This document shows positions 50,271-58,706 of a stretch of 64,000 nucleotides of DNA, piece by piece. The first letter of the stretch is position 1. The number at the start of each line of letters is the position of its first letter. The notes under the pieces are model-generated. The model ran no database searches, was not told where the DNA came from, and saw only the letters and a list, made by a program, of their open reading frames with translations. This stretch comes from Myxococcales bacterium (GTDB lineage: Bacteria > Myxococcota_A > Polyangia > Polyangiales > Ga0077539): positions 186,001 to 250,000 of the forward strand of contig JAEUKI010000031.1 in assembly GCA_016793325.1 (NCBI GenBank), read 5' to 3'. Position numbers and translations under genes: made by a program.

Positions 50271-52079
50271 GTGCAACACGGGATCACGGCGGATGCGCTC
50301 CAAACGTTGGCCGCGTGGGCTCAGTCCGCGGGCCTCGACGGGGGGCTCGACGAGCGTCGGTCGCGTGCGTTGGTCACGGCGTTGATGCCCGCAGAGCTCG
50401 GCGAACGCGCGGTGATCGCGCGCGTGACCCCCTCGGCGGAGCCGGTGTCCGTCGCGTCGCTCGGGCAGCGGTACGAGGCGTTTCTCGCCATGACGCGGGC
50501 CCGGTCGAAGAAGCGCGCGGGGACGTTCTACACGCCTCCGAAGCTCGCGCGCGAGCTGTGTCGTCGAGCGCTCGAAGGGCGCTCGGTGCGTTCGGTGATC
50601 GACCCGGCGTGCGGCTCGGGCGCGGTGTTGCTAGAGGCGCTCGCGTTCGTCGAGGCGTCTTCGATCTACGCCGTAGACCTCGATCCCGTGGCCGTGTGGT
50701 TCGCGCGCGTCGCGCTTTCGCTCGCGTCGAAGAGCACGGACGATCAGGACATTGCGCGGTGGATCGATCGCGTGCGCGTCGGGGACGCGCTGCTCGGCGC
50801 GCCGTTCGACCGCGAGACCACCTTCGACGCGGTCGTGGGAAACCCGCCCTGGGTCTCGTTTGCGGGGCGCGCGGCAGAGCGACTCGACGAGGCGCACAAG
50901 CGCGCGTATCGACAGAAGTACAGGGCTTTTTCGGGGTTTCCGACGGCGCACGGGATGTTCATCGAGCGCGCGGCGCAGCTGCTCGCGCCCGGAGGGAGGC
51001 TCGCGTTGCTCGTTCCGACGACGGTGGCGGACCTCGATGGGTATCGCGCGACGCGCGCGGCGCTGGCCGAACGGGCGAACGTCGACGAGCCGATCGTCGA
51101 GCTCGGGTTCGAGCAGTTCGACGGGGTCGTGCAGCCGACGATGATTTTGTGTGCGACAGCGCGGTCCGAGCGAAGCGACGAGCCCGAGCCGCACCGACGG
51201 TGGTCCGTCGCGAGCGCGCGCGCCTCGGAGCCGCGTCCGTTGCTCGCGCCGTCGCTGATCGCGAGGCTCGACGCGCTGCCGCGCTTCGCCAAGGACACCT
51301 TCGGCGAAGGCGGCTTTCAATCCGCAGGAACGATCGCGAAATCTCACCTCGGCTCCTTGGGTGAACACCGCTTCGTCGTCCCGCTGCGCGAGGGCGCCGA
51401 CGTCGTCGCGTTCGCGTGTCGCGCGCCCTCGATCGGGCTCGACCCGGACCCAACGGCGCTCTCGGCCGCGCGGTGCACGCTGCGTCCGCAGAGCTTCTAC
51501 GATCGCGTGACCGTGCTCGTGCGGCAGACGGCGCGGTATCCCATCGCCTGTCGGCACGATCCGCGGTTTGCGTTTCGCAACTCGCTCTTGGCAGGATTTT
51601 CTCAGGATCCCGACGTGCTCTGCGCGCTGCTCAACAGCTCGCTCCTCCGCGCGTGGCACCTCTCGACGCAGCGCGACGGACGCCAAGCGGTGTTTCCGCA
51701 GATGAAGGTCGCGCACTTGCGCGCGCTTCCGGCGCCGCCCGAGGGAGCTTCGCTCGACGCGCTCGGCGCGCTCGCGCGCGACGCGGAGAAGCATCAACGA
51801 GCGAGGCTCGAGCTCGGCCGGGCGTTTGCCGCGCGGTGGGGCGCGCCCGAGCGGGCCTTCGACGTGATCGACGGCGCGGTGGCGGGGAGCCCCTCGTTCG
51901 CTCGTTCGCGGCGGGACCCCGAGCAGCGACGGGCGTTCGAAGAAGCTGTCGAGCGAGCGCGTGATCACTGGACGCAAGCGCGCGCGGCGATCGACGCCAT
52001 CGATGAAAACGTGTGTCGGATCTACGGCGTCGCCGACGACGAGCGAGCGTCGATCCGCGCGGTGCTCGAATTCAAGTGA
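50271..52079 (+). CDS. Orphan N6-adenine DNA methyltransferase
   Basis: A GTG start at 50271 gives 602 residues. The catalytic domain has the SAM-binding motif VIDPACGSGAVLLEAL and the catalytic NPPW in VVGNPPWVSF, the signature of N6-adenine methylases of the TaqI/Eco57I kind, preceded by TFYTPPKLAREL. The C-terminal 250 residues resemble a target-recognition region (FRNSLLAGFSQDP, LNSSLLRAWHLSTQRDG). No endonuclease domain or gene is seen next to it, so it may be an orphan methylase for regulation or a remnant of a type IIG system. An upstream GTG at 50217 would overlap the divergent DUF58 start. Confidence 0.85.
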   Translation: MQHGITADALQTLAAWAQSAGLDGGLDERRSRALVTALMPAELGERAVIARVTPSAEPVSVASLGQRYEAFLAMTRARSKKRAGTFYTPPKLARELCRRALEGRSVRSVIDPACGSGAVLLEALAFVEASSIYAVDLDPVAVWFARVALSLASKSTDDQDIARWIDRVRVGDALLGAPFDRETTFDAVVGNPPWVSFAGRAAERLDEAHKRAYRQKYRAFSGFPTAHGMFIERAAQLLAPGGRLALLVPTTVADLDGYRATRAALAERANVDEPIVELGFEQFDGVVQPTMILCATARSERSDEPEPHRRWSVASARASEPRPLLAPSLIARLDALPRFAKDTFGEGGFQSAGTIAKSHLGSLGEHRFVVPLREGADVVAFACRAPSIGLDPDPTALSAARCTLRPQSFYDRVTVLVRQTARYPIACRHDPRFAFRNSLLAGFSQDPDVLCALLNSSLLRAWHLSTQRDGRQAVFPQMKVAHLRALPAPPEGASLDALGALARDAEKHQRARLELGRAFAARWGAPERAFDVIDGAVAGSPSFARSRRDPEQRRAFEEAVERARDHWTQARAAIDAIDENVCRIYGVADDERASIRAVLEFK

Positions 52080-52082
52080 CCG

Positions 52083-52616
52083 TTACTCGGGGCGGGCGAC
52101 CGCGTCACGGACGCCCAGCCACGCCTCGAACGACTCGATGAGCGCCCCGGAGTCGTTCGTCACGCCGCGTCGGTAGTCGGTCCCGCCCTCGATCGCGAAC
52201 GCCGCGCCTCGGCGAGCCAGCACGCGGACGATGTTCATCGCGACGAGGCACCCGTCGGGGCCGAGCTTCTTGGCGCGCGCGCGGACTTCTCGCTCGAGCA
52301 CCGCGCGATCTCGCAGCTGCAGTCGCGCTTGCTCGAACTGCGCGCGCACTTCGTCGCGGAGCACGGTCGAGCCCTGCGCGCCGAGCTCCTCGCCGAACGC
52401 TCGCCACTCGTCGTCGGTGATCTCTCCGTCCGCTGCGATCGCGAGAAACGCCACCTCCGCGAGGACCTGCGGAAAATCAACGCTCCCGCGGTTGATGTCG
52501 ATCGGCAGCCGAAACGTCTGCGCGAAGTCCGAAATCGAGAACTTCGAGCGGACGCACAGGTACGAGACGAACGTGAGCGACCCGCCGAGGATGATGAAAT
52601 CGCCGAGGAGCGTCAT
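52083..52616 (-). CDS. Membrane-anchored TerB-like protein
   Basis: This 177-residue protein has an N-terminal membrane anchor (LLGDFIILGGSLTFVSYLCV) and a helical domain with a TerB-like acidic motif (FLAIAADGEITDDEWRAFGE). TerB-like domains occur in stress and tellurite clusters, but no other ter genes are present. It lies six bases downstream of the ECF sigma factor gene and is probably in the same transcript. It ends three bases after the convergent methylase gene. The role is unknown. Confidence 0.65.
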   Translation of the reverse strand: MTLLGDFIILGGSLTFVSYLCVRSKFSISDFAQTFRLPIDINRGSVDFPQVLAEVAFLAIAADGEITDDEWRAFGEELGAQGSTVLRDEVRAQFEQARLQLRDRAVLEREVRARAKKLGPDGCLVAMNIVRVLARRGAAFAIEGGTDYRRGVTNDSGALIESFEAWLGVRDAVARPE

Positions 52617-52622
52617 TCGCGA

Positions 52623-53660
52623 TCACTCTACCGCGTTCAGGACGCGCGCGAGGCCGGTCGCACGAACCGCGTGTTCGCCCATGAAGACGACCACGGTTGC
52701 GATGGTCCCGTCCTGGTCGAGCTCGATGACGTGGAGCGCGTCCGCGATCCACGCGCCGTCTTGGAGTCGATAGGCTGCCAACGTGAGCGCTCCGTTGCAC
52801 GAGGGCGCGGGGACGAGTCGAAAGCGCATGCCCAGCGCGAGCAAGAAGCCCTCGTAGAACGCGACGATGTCCGCGCGGCCATCGAACCAGGTCGACACGG
52901 GCGGCATCGAGAGCGTCGCGTCTTCGCAGAGCGCGGCGGCGAGCGCGTCGGCGTCGCCCGACTCCCACGCGCGTACGTAGCGTTCGATCGTCGCGATCGC
53001 GCGAGGGTCCGTGACGTCTCGGCTGCGTGCTCGCTTCGGTCGCGACTGCTCGTCGATCGTGGCGCGAGCGCGTTGGAGCGCGCTGTTCACCGCGGGGACG
53101 CTGGTCTCGAGCACCTCGGCGACCTCGCTCGCCTGCCACCCCACGACGTCGTGGAGCAAGAGGGCTGCGCGCTGCGTCGCGGGCAACCAGTGAAGCGCCG
53201 CGACGAACGCGAGCGCGACGCTCTCGCGTCGAGACATCGAAGCCTCGGGGCTCTCTCGCTCGTCGATTGGGCCGTCGAAGAGAGCAGCGTCCGCGCAGGG
53301 CTCGATCCAGACGGGGTCGAGCACGGGCGGCGCTGGCGGTTCGTGCGGGTTCGATCCGCGTTCGGCGCGCGCAAACGACGGGATCGATCGGGCCTTTCGT
53401 GACGCGAGCGCGTCCAAGCACACGCGCGTCGCGATCGAGAGGAGCCACGACCGCAGCGAGGCGCGCGCTTCGAACGACGGCAAGTGACGCCACGCGCGAA
53501 CGAGGGTCTCTTGCAGCGCGTCGTCCGCGTCCGCGCGCGAGCCCAACATGCGATAGCAGTGGGCTCGGAGCAGCGGCTCGTGCGCGAGGACGAGCGTCGT
53601 GAAGGCCTCGTTCGACCCGGCGCGCGCCGCGTCGAGCGTTGAGTTTTCGAGGGGTTGCAT
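52623..53660 (-). CDS. ECF sigma factor with C-terminal SnoaL-like domain
   Basis: This 345-residue protein has sigma region 2 near the N-terminus (LVLAHEPLLRAHCYRMLGSR and ADADDALQETLVRAWRHL), region 4 around residue 170-215 (LPATQRAALLLHDVVGWQAS), and a SnoaL-like domain from about residue 230 (AIATIERYVRAWESGDADAL, FDGRADIVAFYEGFL). ECF factors with this extra domain (TIGR02960-like) use it in place of an anti-sigma factor to control activity. The small TerB-like membrane gene follows. The MAPEG and VOC genes are divergent and could be targets. Confidence 0.9.
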   Translation of the reverse strand: MQPLENSTLDAARAGSNEAFTTLVLAHEPLLRAHCYRMLGSRADADDALQETLVRAWRHLPSFEARASLRSWLLSIATRVCLDALASRKARSIPSFARAERGSNPHEPPAPPVLDPVWIEPCADAALFDGPIDERESPEASMSRRESVALAFVAALHWLPATQRAALLLHDVVGWQASEVAEVLETSVPAVNSALQRARATIDEQSRPKRARSRDVTDPRAIATIERYVRAWESGDADALAAALCEDATLSMPPVSTWFDGRADIVAFYEGFLLALGMRFRLVPAPSCNGALTLAAYRLQDGAWIADALHVIELDQDGTIATVVVFMGEHAVRATGLARVLNAVE

Positions 53661-53808
53661 CGGTGCCTCTGGGGACGCGGCGATGAAAAACGCTCGTCGC
53701 GACGATTGTGCGATGAGTTTGCTCCGCCCGGGGAGTCAGCGCCTTCGAAACCACTCGAATCACGACCGCGACGCCCCGTTGGAACGCCTCCGCGCGAAGA
53801 TCAATTTG

Positions 53809-53824
53809 CTTGGTAAATTCCAAG
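53809..53824. promoter_or_regulatory. CTTGG-N6-CCAAG inverted repeat, candidate operator
   Basis: CTTGG (53809-53813) and CCAAG (53820-53824) flank TAAATT, 54 bases before the MAPEG start at 53878. A weaker outer GATCA/TGATC pair extends the symmetry. It lies in the region divergent from the ECF sigma gene. A regulator that binds here is not known. Confidence 0.35.
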
Positions 53825-53877
53825 TGATCGTGCGTTGCGCGTCGCCGACGGAGTGCGTCGCGAGAGGAGAAGCACGC

Positions 53878-54270
53878 ATGGCAATCGTTCAGATCACGGC
53901 GATGTACGGGGCATTTCACGGCCTGATGAACGTCGCGCTCGCGGCCAACGTCTCGCGCGTCCGCGGAAAGACCAACATTTTTCTCGGCCTGGGAGACAGC
54001 CCCGAGCTCGTGCTCGCCGCGCGCAGACACGGAAATCACGCGGAGTACGCCGCGCTCTTCTTGGTGCTGCTCGCGCTCGCCGAGCTCTCGCACGGATCGG
54101 CCACGGTGCTCCACGCCGCGGGCGCGGTCTTCACCGTGGGTCGGCTCGCGCACGTCGCGGGCATCGGCGACAAACCCTCGGGCGCGCGCGCCATCGGAGC
54201 GCTCTTCACCTGGGTCGCGATCGCGATCGCCGCTGTGTACGCGCTCGTCGCGTCGATGAGCGGGAGGTGA
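53878..54270 (+). CDS. MAPEG-family membrane protein
   Basis: This 130-residue protein of the MAPEG family (membrane-associated eicosanoid/glutathione metabolism) has four hydrophobic segments and a conserved polar loop (FLGLGDSPELVLAARRHGNH, with AEYAALF). In bacteria these are glutathione-linked or unknown. It starts at the ATG at 53878, and the VOC-fold gene follows three bases after its stop. Confidence 0.85.
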   Translation: MAIVQITAMYGAFHGLMNVALAANVSRVRGKTNIFLGLGDSPELVLAARRHGNHAEYAALFLVLLALAELSHGSATVLHAAGAVFTVGRLAHVAGIGDKPSGARAIGALFTWVAIAIAAVYALVASMSGR

Positions 54271-54273
54271 CCG

Positions 54274-54636
54274 ATGACCACCTTCGGAAAGAACATGCTC
54301 TGGTCCGTCGATCGCGCGCAGCGCGCGGTCGTTCGTCGCGGCTTCGAGGTCGTGCTCGGCTGCGCGCGCCGATCGCCGAGCGACGCGCTCGACCTCTTCG
54401 ACTTCGATGATCACGCGATGGTCGCTGTGTCCTATCGCGACGCGTCCTCGGTGCTCACGGCCGCGCAGCAACACGACGGAGGCGCGTGGCTCGAGTTCTT
54501 CGTCGCGGACCCAGAGTCCATCGCGGACTCGCTCGTTCGAGAGGGATTTATCAGGGTGACCGACGGTCAGACGTCGCATCCGTACGTGCAGGTCCCCGGA
54601 GGCGGACCGGTGTTTCGCATCGCGCATTCGGGGTGA
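54274..54636 (+). CDS. VOC (glyoxalase-like) fold protein
   Basis: This 120-residue protein has a single VOC/glyoxalase-like half-domain pattern (DALDLFDFDDHAMVAVSYRD, GAWLEFFVADPESIADSL). Such proteins bind metals or small ligands, or act as resistance or detoxification factors. It is three bases after the MAPEG gene, so the pair may handle an electrophile or toxin together (inference). No single function is assigned. Confidence 0.6.
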   Translation: MTTFGKNMLWSVDRAQRAVVRRGFEVVLGCARRSPSDALDLFDFDDHAMVAVSYRDASSVLTAAQQHDGGAWLEFFVADPESIADSLVREGFIRVTDGQTSHPYVQVPGGGPVFRIAHSG

Positions 54637-54666
54637 GCGAGCCGGGACTGCGCTATCGTCGGACGC

Positions 54667-56010
54667 ATGGCGACTCGAACACGGCTCGTCTCGGGGATGA
54701 TTCTCGTGCTCGCGAGCGCACACTGCGCGAGCACGACGGGGCATCGCGCGAATCACGATCGGATGCGATTGGTGAGCGCGTCGCTCGCGTCAGCGCGGCC
54801 GACGTTTGTCGCTCCGCCGGTCGTCGAAGAGACCTTCGCCGAGCTCGCGCGAGAGATCGCCGAGCACGATCGCGCCAACGAAGGGCGCGGCGATTGGGGG
54901 CCGAGCGCGTGCGCGACCCTCGCCGAGCGACTCGAGCGCGTCGCGCGCTTCGGTCCGAGAGCCACCGCGGGCGACGCGTACGCGGCGGCGCTGTTGGTTC
55001 ACGAGCGATGCAATCGGCCCGAGCGAGCGCAGGCCGTTCTCGCGCGGGCCGAGGCGCTCGAGCCGCTTTCGTGCGGCGTGCTCGTGGCGATCGGCCTCGC
55101 CCACGAGCGCGCAGGGCGCTTCGAAGTCGCGCAGCGAAGGTACGCGAACTCGTTTTGCGTCGAAGGCACGGTGCGCTTGGGTCGCCTGTCGCGCTCGCTC
55201 GCGACGAAGCTGCCCCCGAGGCTCGCGGCCCTCACGCGGGCGAGCGCGATCACCGCGTTTCGACAGGCGCTCAGAGATCAGCCGACGGACCCTCGCGCGC
55301 TCGCGGGACTCGCGCAGGTGTACCTCGACGAGGCGCGCGCCAACGGGACGCCGCTCGCGTTGACGAGCGCCGAGAGCGCCAGCGCAAACGCCGTGATCCA
55401 CGCGCGGACGTATCCCGTGGACTCGCCCGCGGCGCGCGAAGAGCACGCGCACATCGCGCACGCGCGGGCAGAAGTGTTGGCGGCGCTCGGCCGAATCGCG
55501 CCGGCGATCGACCAGTACCGACGCGCCGTCGAGTTCGCGCCGGACGCCTACGAGCCCCGAATGAACCTCGCGAGCTTGCTCATCAACTCGCGCGATTTCG
55601 CGTCCGCAGCCGATGAGCTGGCGATCGTGGTGCAGCGATTTCCGACGTACGACGCGCTCGTTGCGCAGGGCGTCGCGCTCGCGCATCTCGGTCGCCGTGG
55701 CGACGCCGAGGGCGCGTACGAGCGCGCTCGCAGGATCGAGCCGGATCGACCGGATGTGTTCTTCAATCTCGCGGTGCTCTACGCGCACATGGGGCGGAGC
55801 CTCGAAGAGCTCAACCGTGGAATCACCTTCGCGCAGGTATTTGCGCAGAAGGTACAAGCGAGCCCGGATCCCCAGCGGTATGCACAACGAGTCGCGTGGA
55901 TCATGCGCGAGGCGGCGATCGTTGGGGGGCGGTGGTATCGCCTGACTGGCATGAACGCCGCCGCCGCGATGAACGCCGCCAATTCGCAGACCGCTCCTTC
56001 GTCGCCTTAG
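54667..56010 (+). CDS. TPR lipoprotein
   Basis: This 447-residue lipoprotein has the signal ILVLASAHCAST and a helical body with several TPR-like repeats (TPTDPRALAGLAQVYLDEA-like, RIAPAIDQYRRAVEFAPDAY, MNLASLLINSRDFASAADEL, VALAHLGRRGDAEGAYERAR). It is likely exported and anchored, serving as a scaffold for a membrane complex. The last four bases overlap the convergent HAD-fold gene. Exact role unknown. Confidence 0.8.
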   Translation: MATRTRLVSGMILVLASAHCASTTGHRANHDRMRLVSASLASARPTFVAPPVVEETFAELAREIAEHDRANEGRGDWGPSACATLAERLERVARFGPRATAGDAYAAALLVHERCNRPERAQAVLARAEALEPLSCGVLVAIGLAHERAGRFEVAQRRYANSFCVEGTVRLGRLSRSLATKLPPRLAALTRASAITAFRQALRDQPTDPRALAGLAQVYLDEARANGTPLALTSAESASANAVIHARTYPVDSPAAREEHAHIAHARAEVLAALGRIAPAIDQYRRAVEFAPDAYEPRMNLASLLINSRDFASAADELAIVVQRFPTYDALVAQGVALAHLGRRGDAEGAYERARRIEPDRPDVFFNLAVLYAHMGRSLEELNRGITFAQVFAQKVQASPDPQRYAQRVAWIMREAAIVGGRWYRLTGMNAAAAMNAANSQTAPSSP

Positions 56011-56864
56011 CCCACGCGCTCGATCACGTACGTCGGTTGCACTGTGGATCGCGCGAGCGTCGCGCGGCTCGTGACGCCGGTGAGCACGAGCGCCGACGCG
56101 AGCCCTGCGTCGTTGGCTCCTGCGACGTCCGTGTGCAGTTGATCGCCGAGCATCACGCAGTCGCGCGTCTCGACGCGCGAGCACGCCTCGTCGAAGATGG
56201 ATCGCGAGGGTTTTCCCAGAACATCGAAGCGAGGGGCCGTTGGGCCGAGGCGAAGCGCGAGCGCGTGTTCGAGCATCGTCGCGAGCGTCCCCGCGGTGAA
56301 CGCGAAGCGGCCATCCTTGGACGGGTACACGAGGTCGGGGTTTGCGACGACCATCGCCACCGATCGTCCCGCCTCGAACGCGCGCAACAGATTGGTCAAC
56401 ACCGCGTCCATCGTCGCGAGAAAGTCGAACCCGCGCTCGTCGCACAAGACCAACGCGTCGATCGTCGTCTCGAGGATCACGTCGGGTTCGTTTGCGATCA
56501 CCTCGCCGCCGGCCTCGCGGACGTACAACGACGAGTCGCCCGTCCCGAGGACCACGCAACGGCCGCCAGAAAGACCGTGTTTTTGAAAATAGGGGCCGAT
56601 GAGCATCCCCGACGAGAGCACGCGGCTCGGCGCGATCTCGATCCCAAACGATCGAAAGCGCTTCGAGGCCGTGTCCGCCGAGCGCGAGGCGTCGTTGGTC
56701 ACGACGAGGTACGGCCTGCGCGCTTGTTCGAGCATCGCGATCGCCGCGCCCGCCCCGTCGAGGCCGCCGTGCCCGTCGACGAGCACGCCGTAGGCGTCGA
56801 AGAGCAGCGCCTCGTGCTTCTCGGTCAGGCTGCGAAAATCCAGGTCTACTGGCGATGCGCTCAC
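56007..56864 (-). CDS. HAD-fold hydrolase, IIA type
   Basis: A GTG start at 56864 overlaps the ACP stop as GTGA, giving 285 residues. HAD motifs: I is FDAYGVLVDG, with Tyr in place of the usual second Asp; II is VVTNDAS; IV is VMLGDQLHTDVAGAND. Motif I with Tyr is like haloacid dehalogenases and one HAD-IIA subgroup, so simple phosphatase activity is not certain. It ends the lipid/polyketide-type operon and overlaps the convergent TPR gene by four bases. A release or tailoring role is inferred from context only. Confidence 0.8.
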   Translation of the reverse strand: MSASPVDLDFRSLTEKHEALLFDAYGVLVDGHGGLDGAGAAIAMLEQARRPYLVVTNDASRSADTASKRFRSFGIEIAPSRVLSSGMLIGPYFQKHGLSGGRCVVLGTGDSSLYVREAGGEVIANEPDVILETTIDALVLCDERGFDFLATMDAVLTNLLRAFEAGRSVAMVVANPDLVYPSKDGRFAFTAGTLATMLEHALALRLGPTAPRFDVLGKPSRSIFDEACSRVETRDCVMLGDQLHTDVAGANDAGLASALVLTGVTSRATLARSTVQPTYVIERVG

Positions 56865-57289
56865 GCGGTAGCCTTCTCGTCGAGCCGCCGCTGCGCCACG
56901 AGGCACATCGCTTCGACCGTGATCAACGAGAAGAGCATCCGCGGCGTGATCTTGCTTCGGTCCTCGACCGTCGAGAGCGCGGGCAGCCAGGTGGCGAGCC
57001 GCGCGACGACGGCGTCCGTGAGAAACCCGCCCTGCATCACCTCGGGAGAGCTGAAATCGAGCCGCGTCAGCCACTCGAACTCGCTGCCGCGCACTTGCAC
57101 GTCGAGCGCGCGCTCGAGCTGAAACACGATGTCGACGAAGTCGAGCGAGTCCGCGCCGAGGTCGTCGACGAGCCGCGACCCGAGCGCGACCTGCGCGGGC
57201 TCGACCATCAAGCTCTCGGCGACGCACACGCGAACGGCCTCGAACACGTCGTCGCGCACCGTGGGGGTTGTCGAAGTTGCAGTGCTCAT
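56861..57289 (-). CDS. Acyl carrier protein
   Basis: This 142-residue protein has an acyl carrier domain in the first 85 or so residues, with the phosphopantetheine attachment Ser48 in VDDLGADSLDFVDIVF. The C-terminal 55 residues are an unusual extension (DAVVARLATWLPALSTVEDR, FSLITVEAMCLVAQRRLDE). It shares one base with the nitroreductase stop (TGATG) and overlaps the HAD gene by four bases. It is the central carrier of the ketosynthase cluster. No phosphopantetheinyl transferase gene is in the window. Confidence 0.9.
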   Translation of the reverse strand: MSTATSTTPTVRDDVFEAVRVCVAESLMVEPAQVALGSRLVDDLGADSLDFVDIVFQLERALDVQVRGSEFEWLTRLDFSSPEVMQGGFLTDAVVARLATWLPALSTVEDRSKITPRMLFSLITVEAMCLVAQRRLDEKATA

Positions 57290-57972
57290 CACTCTCGATC
57301 TCCACCGATCCAGCGAAGGACCTGCGCGGCGGGCTTGCGCTCGGTCTTTCGTGGCTCTTCGTCGGGATACCCCACTGCGACGAGGGCGAGAAGCTCCCAC
57401 GAGCCGGGAAGCTCGAGCAGCGCCGAAAGCTCGTGCGCCGCGACGAGCGGGCCTGTGAGGGCCGAGGCTCCGAGGCCGAGGGACGGGGCCGCGAGCAAGA
57501 GGTTTTCGAGCGCGAGGGCCGTGCTCACGTGGGCGCTTCGGAGCTCCATGCGCTCGATGCGCGCGCGGGCGTCTGCGGGCAACGAAGGGAGCACGAGCTG
57601 CGACAAGATGGGCGTCGCGCGGCAGGTCGGCGCGATCACGCACGGAGCGCGCTCGAAGCGCGTGAAGTACTCGCCGTACGCGCGAAACGCGTCGATCCCC
57701 GACGGGTCCATGTTCTCGAGAATGCTGTCGATCTCGCGGCGAACCGCGCGCGCCATCGCCGCGATCACCGCGGGATCGCGCACGACGACGAAGCGCCACG
57801 GCTGCTTGTTCGAGGCGGACGGCGCGGTGATGGCGAGCGAGACGAGCTGCTCGATCAACGCGCGCGGCACGGGCAGGTCTTTGAACGCTCGCACGGACCT
57901 TCGCGCGGTGAAGTGCGCTTCGATCGAGAGGGCGCTCGGGCTGAGCGCAGGGGCGTCGGGGGTGTCGGTCAT
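57289..57972 (-). CDS. Nitroreductase-family flavoprotein
   Basis: This 227-residue protein has the nitroreductase FMN-binding blocks RRSVRAFKD near the N-terminus and TAPSASNKQPWRFVVV, with the C-terminal helix motif around LLALVAVGYPDEEPRKT. Family members reduce nitro groups, quinones or double bonds with NAD(P)H. Its start overlaps the SDR stop (ATGA). Within this operon it could reduce or oxidise an acyl chain or an aromatic ring; this is inference from context. Confidence 0.88.
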   Translation of the reverse strand: MTDTPDAPALSPSALSIEAHFTARRSVRAFKDLPVPRALIEQLVSLAITAPSASNKQPWRFVVVRDPAVIAAMARAVRREIDSILENMDPSGIDAFRAYGEYFTRFERAPCVIAPTCRATPILSQLVLPSLPADARARIERMELRSAHVSTALALENLLLAAPSLGLGASALTGPLVAAHELSALLELPGSWELLALVAVGYPDEEPRKTERKPAAQVLRWIGGDRE

Positions 57973-58706
57973 CCGAGGACGTAGCCGCAGTCTACGTCGA
58001 CGATCGCTCCGGTGATGGCCGATGCGTCGTCGCTCGCGAGGGATCGAACGACGCGGGCCACTTCGTCCGCGCTCACGAGCCGCGCCATCGGAACCCTCGC
58101 CTTCACCTCGTCGCCCGCGAGCGCGAGCGCCCCGGTCATCATGGGGCTGTCCACCGGGCCTGGTCGCACGCCCACCACCCGAACGCCCTTGCGCGCGTAC
58201 TCGACCGCGAGCGCGCGAACGAGCCCTTCGACGCCAGCCTTGGCCGCGGCGTACGCGCTCTGTCCTCGGTTGGGGCGCTGCGACGCGACGCTCGAGACCA
58301 TCAAGATCACGCCCTTGCGCTGCCGCAGCATCGCGGGCAGCGCCGCGCGCGCGCAGAGCATGGGACCCATCAAATCAACGGCGACGATGTCGGCCAGCGT
58401 CGGCTCGTCGGTCGACACCAAGAGCCCCGGCTTGAACGTCGCCGCGTTGCACACGAGCACGTCGAGCCCGCCCGCGACGCGCACGAAGGTGTCGATTCCA
58501 TTTGAGATTTCGCTGGGATTTCGGAGGTCGAAGGGCACGCGCACCGCCGTCGGCCCAAGCGACTCGCGCAGGGCCTCGGCGCGCTCGACGCTCGCCGCGC
58601 CCTGGTGGTGCACGCCGATGGCTGCGACGCCGTGTTGCACGAACGCGCGGGCGATGGCCGAGCCGATGGTCCCGGTGGCGCCGGTGACGAGGACGCGGGC
58701 GCTCAC
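57969..58706 (-). CDS. FabG-like 3-ketoacyl-ACP reductase (SDR)
   Basis: A GTG start at 58706 overlaps the ketosynthase stop as GTGA and gives 245 residues. The nucleotide loop is GATGTIGSAIA, the catalytic Ser lies in LMVSSVASQRP and the active site is YAAAKAG. The C-terminus (ITGAIVDVDCGYVLG) is typical of FabG-like reductases. It reduces a beta-keto intermediate on ACP in this assembly line (inference from context). The start of the nitroreductase overlaps the stop. Confidence 0.9.
   Translation of the reverse strand: MSARVLVTGATGTIGSAIARAFVQHGVAAIGVHHQGAASVERAEALRESLGPTAVRVPFDLRNPSEISNGIDTFVRVAGGLDVLVCNAATFKPGLLVSTDEPTLADIVAVDLMGPMLCARAALPAMLRQRKGVILMVSSVASQRPNRGQSAYAAAKAGVEGLVRALAVEYARKGVRVVGVRPGPVDSPMMTGALALAGDEVKARVPMARLVSADEVARVVRSLASDDASAITGAIVDVDCGYVLG

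Noticed and set aside
49167..50303. Upstream extension of the transglutaminase frame
   Set aside because: It lies over the DUF58 gene in another frame with Arg/Ala-rich shadow composition. The membrane segments begin at 49166.
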